Shown one piece after another: positions 10,126-18,895 of a DNA stretch of 18,895 bases. Source of the DNA: Thoreauomyces humboldtii (taxonomy: Eukaryota; Chytridiomycota; Chytridiomycetes; Spizellomycetales; Powellomycetaceae). Position 1 is the first letter of the stretch; the number at the start of each line of letters is the position of its first letter. The notes beneath the pieces were generated by a model. It did no database searches. It was not told where the DNA came from and saw only the letters and a program-made list of their open reading frames with translations. Position numbers and translations under genes: made by a program. Where the stretch lies: positions 1 through 18,895 of the forward strand of contig JADGJA010000305.1 of the NCBI GenBank assembly GCA_027596035.1, written 5' to 3'.

Positions 10126-10711
10126 GCGCGGGGCGCGAGGCCTACGTTCTCGGTCAGAGAGAGCCAGGCTATTTTCACAAATCATTTGCATTGAACCGAC
10201 ATCTGTGTATATTGTTTAACTCAATTTCAAGCTGTCCGACAAGACTAAATCACTCCCTCATCATTTTCCATTGATTTCATCTGTGAGGGCGTCGAGCGCC
10301 TGAGGGGTTATGATTTCACGATGAGCATGTCTCCACTTCTTCGCACTTTAAGTGGTCCGACAATCTCGCTCAGTCGCGATGCCCGCATGTCCTCGAGGAT
10401 GCAGGAGAAGTTTCATCGAGCAGGTAGATGGAAGCGTCGTTTACCGTTATGCTGCGACTTCTGACAGCACACTCCACGGGATGACTGAGCAAGCCCGGAC
10501 CAGTTCGTGTGTCTCTAATCTTGTAGGTCCTACGGTCCCTCTTAAACATTGGGAGAAGAACCTAGGGGGGAGCTCCGATTCGAAGCGTACGGTCGACAGC
10601 AGATAAATCTATTCATTCATATGTAACAAGATAAGAGGACAAGGGAAGGAGAGAAATGTCGGAGAGATGAGATGCCGAACAGGCGAGCAGATTGTATGCA
10701 ACGAAAAGAAT
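10126..10711. other. Convergent 3' flanks, no gene seen
   Basis: The 586 bp between the stop codons of the DUF7704-like gene (+) and IFT121 (-) are expected to hold both 3' UTRs. An 84-codon frame at 10352-10606 has no recognisable domain and no composition support. No RNA gene signature was found. Confidence 0.45.
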
Positions 10712-13700
10712 CTAGAGCGTAGTATGGCACTACGTAAACCGTAGTGAGCGATCTCTGAATTTGGTTCAAACGGTCATCCGAGGCACTGTACTCACCAACG
10801 GACAACAATTTAGGATGGAAATCTCAGACTCTACCGCTCGATGCTTGCAGACATGACACATGAAGTGCAGACTTTCCAAAATGGGTTTGCCAGAAGCAAC
10901 GCAAGTCGGAAACGTTATGTGGCAGTGGCTACAATACGTCTCTCTGCAAGGTCTCGTTCATTGATGAGTGTACTGTGGGCTACTTGATGAGGACGAGAAC
11001 GAGAACCTAGAACTTACGTGTCCGGTATCGCTCCTCCGCAGTTAGTGCACGCAACGTGATGACCGCGATGCTCATGTGGTGGAAATCTAAGGATGGATAA
11101 GTACGTCGTGTGTGAGAGCCCAGGGAGAGGGATGAGGGAAGGGAAAGGCACAAAGCAAGGAAAGCTTACTTCATGAAAATGTTCAGCGCCAGCTTCTCAT
11201 ATTGCTCAAGTTCAGTGACAGTGGCGTTCGGCAATGACTCGAGCTTGATGAATGCTTTGGAACATGCATCGAATCGCTTAGCGTAAAAGCTGGCGAGGGC
11301 AAGGAGTGAGAAAATAATACGGGCATCAAGGATGTCCTCGAACTCTCGAAGATGAAGGGCCTGTCCAAAAAGCAAGCATGAGTAAACCTATCAGTTGATA
11401 AGCCATGCAAAAGCCATTTCACCGTCTTGACTGCCCCTTCGACGTTGCCGGAGTAGAACTGACGTTGTGCCAAGATGTAGAAGTGATATGCTTCTGCTCC
11501 GCGCCATGCTTCGTCCAAAAACTTGCTCTCCATCGTTGTCTTGGAATCTTCGGCGAGCAGGCCCTCCAAAGCTGCGCTTGTCTGCTGTGCACCCCAAAAC
11601 CGTCAATTCCTGCTGATAGTCAGACCCATTGTGATTGTACTTACTTGCTCCTGGCTGCCTGCAGCTTGGCTCCTTGTGAGAGTATGGTAACGTTCAACTT
11701 CCAGAGCCGCAAGAACGTACATCTTCTTGATTGTGAGCGGATCGCGATTCGCTTTTGCAGCTTCTTCCGCAAGCTTGAAGAAAGATAAAAGGTTGTTTAA
11801 GCATTATGGACGGGAGTGAAAATGTGACACTACGACTGGAGCCCATGGCCCACCTTATATAGTAGTTTCGCGGATTTTTGACAGTGATTTGCTTGACGAT
11901 ACAGCTCGATAGCCTCCAATGTCTTCCCCGTATCGAGCAGGTGAGTAGCATACTGAGTTAGGAGCGATTCGATGCCGCCAAATCGATGCTTATTGGCAAG
12001 TTCTATTGCCATGTTCCACTTAAAAAATAAAGAAACCAGTTCAGTAATGTTTGCATCGCACTACATGACTTGAAGAGGATTTACCTGATTCATTTGCATG
12101 CACGTATCTACCGCAGCTTTGATATCTCCGAACTTTACGAAGGCGCGTGCAGCTTGCTCGACCATTCCGACTGTCACAAATTTTTCGGCTATATCCTTCA
12201 AGACATCGTCGGCATCCGGTAGCGTGCTGATGAGTCGCTCAAGTCCATCGTATTCCTCAATCAGGTAGTAGCATTCAGCTAGTCTGTCAAAGTTCCGGCC
12301 TTGCGCATAGTACGTAGCCGCCTGGGACCATTTCTGTCTATCGTAGTAGTAATGGCCGATGTGACTCCATGCTTTCTCGAGAACGATATCGTCACCGCCG
12401 GCACCACTCTTGATAAGCTGCACGACTCGGAACCAGTCGCTGATGCGCTCGCGAAGATCAATGGCTAGATCTTTGCGGTCCATGTCCAGATAGATTTTTT
12501 CAGCTGTCTCGTGCTGCCCGAAATAGGCAGCTACCTCGGCTTTCTGTTTGTTCTCGTCCTACGTAGAGACCTGCGTTAGTCGCCAGTGTCGACCTTGACC
12601 TCCGTTATTCAGGCTCACATCAAGCTTCTGAAGTGTTTTCACGAATTGCAGACCAGGATAGTCTTGGCACTTGACCAGTGCTTTTTTTGCGATTCCGAAG
12701 TCCAATTTATCCAATGCTGCGTCAACAATGAGCTTCCAAAGACGAGGATGCGGGTTTTCTTCCACAAACTGGAATCCGTCGGCGAGTCCAATCTGTGATA
12801 ATATGTCTATTGCAGCGGGCGTTAATGAGCGCTCGCGAAAGTAACATCTTGGAAAACCGCACCGACTTACTACGAGTATCTCGCAAAGACTTCGTCTCAA
12901 TGTTGGCCATGAGCTCCCGTGCTGGTTTGTCCGGAAGAAGCATAACATCGTCCAAAAGGACAGCCTTGATTAAAAGACTGTCAAAGCTGCAGATATCTGA
13001 TTTCGAAGCCAGTCCAGCGCATGAGCAAGTAGCCGATAGTGATGAAGTCTCAATGGCAACCTACATCCGCCGCATGTGATGGGTTCCTCCGGATCGAGGT
13101 TTCGAAAGACGTACATCCGGGTTTTTTCCATAATAGCGAAAAGTTCGGCGTTGTCATCGGACCATTTAAGGTCCCATACGTCTTTGCGCTCGAAGTTCAG
13201 AAGACCTCCTCCTTCTGCCTATATGAAAGAAAAGCTAAGCATCCATTCGGATCATTCCAATGAAGTCGCGTGGATTGCAAACCTTTGCGGCGTCGCTCCG
13301 AGCTCCAATCAAGCCCCCGGGAGCCTTTGAACCAGAGTTGCCGGTGGCAGGTTGGAGTTCGAAAAGTTTCAAAACCCCCGCCGTATCCACGATTGCCAAT
13401 CGCGAGGAGGTGCAGTTTAGTGCAATCAATTGGGGCCGCAGCGGAATGCTGTATTTGTTATCAAGAGTGACGGATGGCAAGGCAAACTGGTGGAGGGCGC
13501 CGGAGAGACGAGCCACAATGAGCGTCGTTTCCGACGCAGCAATGGTAGTAACTGGATCCTCGCTCGGTCTAAATCAAACGTGTGAGTATTAGCACCTCGA
13601 CGGCCGCCCAGCGTCGGAGCATTGTGGGAGCATTACGAGACGCCTACCTCTTTTTCGAGAGATCTGACGTGCTCACGCCCGTGCTTCCGGCGCCAATGAT

Positions 13701-15741
13701 GCTCACATCGTCGATATGGAATGCCCGCTCCCTCAAGTCCACCCTACGTAGGACTAACAATAGGATGGCTATCAGCTTCAATGTAAGCAAGTTCCATCGC
13801 AACCCGCCCTACCATCCAGGGCCGTAAGCTTTCCGGTGCCAACCAGCTTGAACTGCCAATGCAAGACTAGATCGGCGGATGCAACAAAAACGTGCGTTTT
13901 GGTCATAGCCGCGAACTTTGGCTCAAAGTCGATGTACTTCGTTTCCTGTGCTGTTCCGATAGCATTTGCGACGGTGAGAATCCACCTACAAGCCGCAATC
14001 AGACCGGCTTCATGAACAGGGATCATGGATCTTGTAAGCGCAATTTTGAGACTTACTGATCAGCATCGTCATCTTCTGACTTCGTCACCAGCAGGCTGTT
14101 GTCGCCATGGGAGGTCATCAAAGTCAGTTTGTTGACCGGCCTACAATTGCGATGAAGTGAGTAGCCCGTTCAGGTGAGACCCAAGTTTTGTATGCCATAC
14201 TTCGTAAACCGCTCGTTTGTTTTTGTATTCCAGAATGTTAGCATTGTTTCTGCACGCTCAGCTCGAGCATAAGCGTATGCCAGTACGTCGTTCGCGAAGA
14301 ACGTCCAACGGTAGTCAGGTCGGATGTTGGCGAAGTATATGAATGAATCGACAGCTAACGCTATGCGTAGGCCGCTATATTCCCACGACAGCGACGTTAT
14401 TCGCTTCCCTGGGACTTTGAGCGACCGGAGGAACTAGAAAAGGAGAATCAGCTGCGGCCGTGCGGTAGTTGGCAAGACTGAAACCTACATATCCTTGCGG
14501 TGCAAAAAATTGAACAACGCTTATTTCTTTCTCGTCGCCTTGTGTTGAGCGGATATATTGGACTCCAGAGACGGCAAGTATAGATCCGTTGTTGTTCCAT
14601 TTCAAGTTTACGTGTCGCATGTTGGTATCGATCATGAGCGGAGCTGTGATGAGAGGTAAGAATAAGCTTCTTCTACGGCATGAAAAGAGCCAGAGGAGCA
14701 TTACCTGTGTCCATTTCATCACGCATGAGCTGCATCTTTCCGTTCTCGAAGCACACAGCCAATCTGGGAATGCTTACATCCACGGATCCGTTATGACCGT
14801 TATACCAGTCCATGGCTGCGATCTTCATCAATCCAGAGGCCTCGCTGCAGTAATTCGAAACTTTTCTCTAGAATGGACCATTTAGTGCAATTCCATGGAC
14901 AGCTTGCTATCGAATGACAAACCATGAAGGTGCCAGTGGAATCATAAAGTTGAAGCTCCCCCGCAGCGGTTCCAAAAAGTATCCGTTGCCCGTCCGGTGT
15001 CCACTGGACATGCGACAGCGTGATCTTGAGCTCCTTGCCCCAGAGGCGGTTGCCGTCCACAGAACCCACGATCACAGCCCCTGTGTTGACATAGTTTCGG
15101 ATGAGTTCCCGCTCTGTAGCAGCCGCCCAAAGCGATCCGCGCATACCGTCCTGGTACGCAATGCAGATCTTCGAACCGTCTCTATTCCATTGCATGTCCG
15201 CAACAATGCTCTTGTTGCGATTGTTGATCATCTCCTCGTACCAGATCCCTTTATATAGGATCCAGACAATGATGAGGCCGTTGTCGTCGGATGTGGTGAG
15301 CTTGCGGTGCTGTGGATTCCACGTAGAGCAGGCTACTGCGCCTGAACACAGAAAATGCCCGAGCATGCATCAACACCAATCGCCCATTATGCCAATCGGT
15401 CCCCGAAACGTACCGTTGTGGCCCTCCAGGGTCTGGTTCATGGACAAGTTTGAAGGAGCGGCAGGACCACCGCCGGGTCGATCAGCGGAGTTTTCCACGG
15501 CAGCACTTTTGCTGTTTCCCGTTCCACTGTTTCCATTGATCGGCGTTTCCAGTTTCAAAACTTTGAGCAGGCCGTCCTCGCCTCCGCAAGCAATCCACCC
15601 TTGATCATTATTCCAAGCGACGGTCCGAAGTTTGACGCCATTGGGGATAGCGATCTACGAGGAGATCCTTGTTTAGTGGCGATAGCTAAAGCAAAGGGTT
15701 CCTCGATCAGCTCGTACCTTTTTGCTCAAGTATATGAACAT
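10712..15741 (-). CDS. WDR35: IFT121/WDR35, intraflagellar transport complex A subunit
   Basis: Rebuilt from 22 exons: 15741-15718, 15654-15414, 15341-15147, 15080-14923, 14867-14705, 14643-14489, 14433-14201, 14140-14057, 13985-13813, 13753-13648, 13568-13283, 13218-13065, 12996-12871, 12806-12619, 12558-12085, 12018-11854, 11773-11645, 11584-11423, 11360-11170, 11086-11018, 10928-10796, 10729-10712. They sum to 3627 nt (1208 aa plus TAG); animal WDR35 is about 1170-1180 aa. The product starts [17 protein letters not shown] and has two WD40 propellers (to about 620; marks [50 protein letters not shown]). A TPR-like solenoid follows ([34 protein letters not shown]). The Cys-rich zinc-ribbon tail has CTNC (1149-1152), C1161, C1168, CHVC (1183-1186) and CCPLC (1200-1204). 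In IFT-A it serves retrograde transport and membrane-protein entry in cilia. All introns are 55-89 bp with GT..AG ends. Confidence 0.96.
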
Positions 15742-15777
15742 GGTGTGTGTCGTTTTCCACCAGCGGTCACTTGAGGT

Positions 15778-15793
15778 TTTTCGCGTTTTCGCG
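15778..15793 (+). promoter_or_regulatory. Tandem TTTTCGCG boxes (E2F/SBF-like)
   Basis: Two perfect 8-bp copies of TTTTCGCG are followed by a partial third (TTTTCC). Read on the IFT121 strand this is CGCGAAAA twice. It resembles E2F (TTTSGCG) and yeast SBF/MBF (CGCGAAA, CGCG) cores. It lies 37-52 bp upstream of the IFT121 ATG. Function is inferred only. Confidence 0.4.
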
Positions 15794-15806
15794 TTTTCCT
15801 GGGAAC
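15793..15806. promoter_or_regulatory. X-box-like motif (RFX-type) upstream of IFT121
   Basis: GTTTTC-CT-GGGAAC fits the degenerate animal X-box consensus RYYNYY-N(1-3)-RRNRAC and lies 52-65 bp before the IFT121 start codon. In animals and choanoflagellates RFX factors act on ciliary genes through such sites. The consensus is loose and a chance match in a region of this size is quite possible. Confidence 0.3.
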
Positions 15807-16200
15807 GCGACCTTCCCCCCGTCCGAAGCGTCCGAAAGCCATGCCTGAGCTGTACTGTCGAAACCGTCGTCCATTTCCCCCCTTTGCCCCTCCCATTTCC
15901 TCAAAGCCATTGCGTACCGGTATATGGTACATGCCATTTAGATCACTTCGGTATAGCGTCGGTCGGCCATCCTCTCTCTTGGCTCCCTTCAGATACGCCA
16001 TCGAGTCTCGGCCTCAATACGAATTCCTCAAGGCTTGCCCCGGTGTAAGATAGCAAGGGGGAATTTCCTACCCGAACTTTCGAAAGTACGGTGGTCGACT
16101 TGCTCTTCGCGATTACCGACTATACAACTGCTTCGCAGACTCATAGCTCGACCGCCTGTCCTCTCCCTTCAAACATTCAAATCTTGCATCATAAATCGCA

Positions 16201-17075
16201 ATGTTCTTCCTGGTATCTGCAATCCTCGCTTGAGGGTTGGAGTTCGGCCCTTCAGGCAACCTAGTACTCACACGCAATCTTACCTAGAAACATCTCCACA
16301 GAACGATTCGCCTCCCACCACAGTTCTTCGGGCCACACCTTCGCCAGCATGTATTACGAAGGCTGTACGAAGAAGTTGAGGGACAAGTGGACGGGCGGTT
16401 TGGGTATATCATATCCGTGCTGGACATAGTGGAGGTCGGAAGCGGAGTGCTGCAGGCCATGACGGGTCTCGCAGAGTTCAATGTGGTGTATCAAGCTCTG
16501 GTCATGAAGGTGTTCAAGAATATGGTGGTGGACGGTGTGGTGACGCAGGTCAATCAGGTATCGTCGGTGCCCCCGAGGCTGTTCCGTGCTCTCCGCACCA
16601 AAACTCAAGAACCGGTGTGGTTTATTTCAGCTGGGATTCTGGGCGGATATAGGACCCTTGACTATGTTCGTCGCGGAAAAGGTGACGCTCGTCCGTCGAA
16701 GAGTCTTTGCAACTTTCTGCTCAACCCTCATATTTCTTTCTCCCAGCTGCTTCCATCCTATTTCAAGTTTGATTCAAGTGCCGCAACCGCAGCGTATATA
16801 ACGGAATTCTCGGAAGTACGTCAAACATTTCCATGGCCTGTCATGAATTGAACCTTACAAACCATGCTCTTCCTAGGATAATCCAGAGGTGCAGCGAATC
16901 GAGAAAGGGATCGCAGTGCGCGCTCGGATCATCGGAATACGAACCGAAGCCACAGAAATTGTGAGGAGGCACACCTGTAGCGTCGGCTTAACTTCATGGT
17001 GGCTGACGCCTTCCCTCTTAGTTCTGTGTAGGTACGATCAAAGAAGACTACCTTGGGCCGCAGCCTGGGGCATAG
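16201..17075 (+). CDS. RPB7: DNA-directed RNA polymerase II subunit RPB7
   Basis: Rebuilt from six exons: 16201-16212, 16288-16557, 16631-16681, 16747-16815, 16877-16960 and 17022-17075, all phase 0; 540 nt, 179 aa plus TAG (human RPB7 is 172 aa). Introns are 61-75 bp with GT..AG ends. The first exon is only four codons (MFFL), matching the conserved MFY/MFF start. The N-terminal domain follows (PPQFFGPHLRQHV, LYEEVEGQVDGRFGYIISV), then VVDGVVTQVNQ leading into the OB/S1 domain (LGFWADIGPLTMFV, LLPSYFKFDSS) and the typical end VGTIKEDYLGPQPGA. RPB7 forms the stalk heterodimer with RPB4 on Pol II and acts in initiation and RNA binding (family knowledge). Confidence 0.95.
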
Positions 17076-17466
17076 ATCTTGCTCCACCAAATGACCCCCA
17101 ACCGAAAGTCATCGGGCTTATTGGCGCAAGTAACGACTGTTGTTCAACGAAACTACCGAAAGCACCCTGCAGAAAGTGTCAGAAGTATTTTCAAGCTTTA
17201 GAATTCCAAACTATGAAGGCAGCGTCCATCGACGTAGTTTTCCCATGCGACTTTTGGCGTACCGTTGGAAGCAGCAACATAACGCCAAACCCTCTCAGAC
17301 CTTTCAGGTGCAATGACACAATCAATGGCTGCGACGGTCTAGCGTTTCCGGTACGAAACGCTTGATTATTCAATTTAAAAAAAAATGAGACGAACCGTCT
17401 GTTACGCGGGTGCACTACGGTGTTGCGTCGGATTAAAGAAGCACAATAAAGCTAGGGCACGGCGTC
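17076..17466. other. Convergent 3' flanks of RPB7 and the mitochondrial carrier
   Basis: No gene was recognised in these 391 bp. An A9-type run lies near 17377-17385, and an AATAAA on the plus strand at 17445-17450 could serve as a poly(A) signal for RPB7, though it is rather far (370 bp) from the stop codon. Confidence 0.4.
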
Positions 17467-18791
17467 CTAAACGTGTCCGTCATGGTTCGTGAAAGCAGCT
17501 ACTACCATTTCGTAGCAGAAGAAGAGTATGGCCGCATTTGGCACTACGCGCATCAGATGAGCTGTCATGCCGCCGTACAACGCGGCGATGCCTTCCTCAG
17601 CGTAGATCAACTTGGCGCTCTGCGCCAGACCACGATACTTCTGTATACCGTTCTCCGGTGTCTGACGGAGGCGGGTCCTTAGGACCTCGTGCGGGTAGGT
17701 GATGATAGCGGCGCCCAACTTTGCGAAAGCTGCAGCTGCGAACGTGTCGAGCCAGTCGGCCGCCGTGTTCGGATGGTAGACGGCGGCGCCGCTGGAAAGG
17801 GGGGAGGTGGGAGATGGCAGATGGTCAGGCAGCATAGCAATGCGCTCAGCCTTTCGCCGAGCAACCCATGTCGATTTGAGGTACTCGTAAGTCACGAACT
17901 GAAGGGTGGATTCCGTCAAGCCTGTGAAAACGCATCATCGTGAGATCTCGCAACCGGTTCCTTTTGGAGGCTACTGGCTTCGGACCAACCTAAGACACTC
18001 GCAGACAAGCCCTTGTATAAACCACGGATGCCTTCTTCACGCAGCACCATGGTCAGGCAATGAAAACTGTTTCTATAGCGTTGGTGAACGGCAAGATCTG
18101 GCTTCTCAGATTGAAGTTGCTGCAGAGGATGTTCAGAACGAGCTCGTCGCTTCAGGCAGCGTTGTCCGGCCCTTACCATCCGGGTCTTGATCAGCCAGAT
18201 GGGATTTGTGCATGTCGCAACGGTCAGACCGGCCGTAGCAGCGGAAAACATGTGGACGATCGGTGTCTCCTTGCCGTGATTGAGCTGAGAGTACGCGTGT
18301 TTCCCTTGACTGTACGTTGCAAAGTAGATGGCCCTGTGGTGAACGCTTGGGGGGTGAGCTACAAACACAAGACGGTACAGGGAATCCTCCAACAGACCTT
18401 GCTGGCACGACCCCGACCAGATTAGGCCCCAAGCCTTTCCACAACGCTCGAATGCCCTCCTGCTGCCGTATTGTCCTGGAGTTCGAGACTACCGCGTCAA
18501 CAGAGATGCTTCCTGCATTCGCGTCAGGGACCCAAAAGGTCCTGCTGAAACGCACCCGAGAAGATTGACCACACCCTTCATATGGATCCATGCGCCTCGC
18601 ACGGGATTTTTGAAGCTGATGGAAGTCTCTGTCGACCGATATAGGGACGACTGTAAACGCGTCTTGACAACCTCGAGTGGACAGGTTATAGCTGCCCCAA
18701 CTACAGTTACGCAGGGATTGTACAGCCATGAGATACGCGCCGCCTGTCTTCCGCCGTCAGATGACACCAGCGCCCACCTGTTCCTCCAAAC
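17467..18791 (-). CDS. Mitochondrial carrier, Rim2/SLC25A33/36-like pyrimidine nucleotide carrier (5' partial)
   Basis: Rebuilt exons: 18791-18778, 18700-18556, 18475-18398, 18333-18177, 18119-17990 and 17921-17467 (stop TAG); 979 nt, about 326 residues, entered in the last base of a codon. The three carrier repeats show PLEVVKTRL, PIWLIKTRM and PHEVLRTRL. TNPIWLIKTRM, GLYKGLSASVLG|LTESTLQF and YPHEVLRTRLR are the hallmarks of the Rim2/SLC25A33/36 subfamily, which moves pyrimidine (deoxy)nucleotides across the inner mitochondrial membrane. Introns are 57-80 bp. A loop of about 50 residues rich in Pro/Ser (around 17850-17760) sits before the third repeat. The N-terminus is missing: the preceding intron seems to run from 18885 (GTAGGT donor) to 18792, so the upstream exon lies at and beyond the window edge. 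Confidence 0.92.
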
Positions 18792-18795
18792 CTGA

Positions 18796-18809
18796 GGGGG
18801 GGGGGGGGG
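18796..18809. repeat. G14 homopolymer (C14 on the carrier's coding strand)
   Basis: Fourteen consecutive G. On the minus strand this is a C run placed directly before the CTCAG intron acceptor of the carrier gene, so it acts as the polypyrimidine tract of that intron. Its length may be inexact in the assembly. Confidence 0.85.
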
Positions 18810-18884
18810 ACCAGAAAGGTGTTTGTAGGGACTTTAAAAGACTGGGGAAGATTCCCTTTGGTTGCCCACCCCAACATCCACCTA

Positions 18885-18895
18885 CCCCCCCCCCC
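18885..18895. repeat. C11 homopolymer at the window end
   Basis: The last eleven bases are all C. On the carrier strand they read as a G run leading into GTAGGT, the likely donor of the first visible intron. The window may end here because the sequence assembly stopped in the homopolymer. Confidence 0.8.

Larger units (their letters stand above)
15742..16200. promoter_or_regulatory. Divergent promoter region between IFT121/WDR35 and RPB7
   Basis: Only 459 bp separate the two start codons. Near the IFT121 side lie tandem TTTTCGCG boxes and an X-box-like inverted motif (listed separately). The RPB7 side is C/T-rich just before its ATG. No TATA box is evident. A flagellar gene and a housekeeping polymerase gene therefore share one short control region. 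Confidence 0.6.

Noticed and set aside
10352..10606. 84-codon plus-strand frame between the DUF7704-like gene and IFT121
   Set aside because: No recognisable motif; it lies where both 3' UTRs are expected.
13741..13753. Acceptor CTACGTAG at about 13743 for IFT121 exon 10
   Set aside because: It leads to a stop within three codons; the TTAG acceptor giving exon start 13753 restores the conserved frame ([17 protein letters not shown]).
15101..15604. 167-codon plus-strand frame opposite IFT121
   Set aside because: It runs through introns and exons of the IFT121 gene on the other strand, whose protein is clearly conserved.
18133..18729. 198-codon minus-strand frame as a stand-alone protein
   Set aside because: Only its middle part (QQEGIRALWKGLGPNLVG) matches a carrier; the rest is out-of-frame exon and intron sequence of the carrier gene.

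Overview
The window looks like nuclear DNA of a zoosporic (flagellated) true fungus, most likely a chytrid. It combines a fungal class IV chitin synthase with IFT121/WDR35, an intraflagellar-transport subunit that non-flagellated fungi have lost. Introns are short (55-95 bp) with GT..AG ends, and most genes are in divergent or convergent pairs. The species is not determined.

Layout. (1) 111-1694 (-): Ran1/Sks1-like protein kinase with an altered HRD motif. (2) 1695-5118: 3.4 kb with no recognisable gene. It holds polypurine/polypyrimidine tracts, CAG and TC microsatellites, and a dense cluster of GGGTCC/GGACCC words at 3826-4760, including a 36-bp tandem repeat. (3) 5119-8822 (-): class IV chitin synthase, two exons. 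(4) 8823-9639: shared promoter interval. (5) 9640-10125 (+): small multi-spanning membrane protein, probably DUF7704 family. (6) 10126-10711: convergent 3' flanks. (7) 10712-15741 (-): complete IFT121/WDR35 gene, which I rebuilt as 22 exons whose summed length is a multiple of three (1208 aa). (8) 15742-16200: divergent promoter with tandem CGCG boxes and an X-box-like site. (9) 16201-17075 (+): RNA polymerase II subunit RPB7, rebuilt as six exons (179 aa). (10) 17467-18791 (-): Rim2/SLC25A33/36-type mitochondrial pyrimidine nucleotide carrier, 5'-partial. Its 5' end runs off the window into a C11 homopolymer.

The genes do not form one pathway. They cover signalling (kinase), cell wall synthesis (chitin synthase), flagellum assembly (IFT121), transcription (RPB7) and mitochondrial nucleotide import (carrier). 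The left half is GC-rich, intron-poor and repeat-bearing. The right half is intron-dense and less GC-rich. Points most worth a second look are the GGGTCC repeat cluster, the X-box/CGCG promoter of the flagellar gene, the missing HRD histidine in the kinase, the tiny terminal exons, and the compositional boundary near 10.2 kb.
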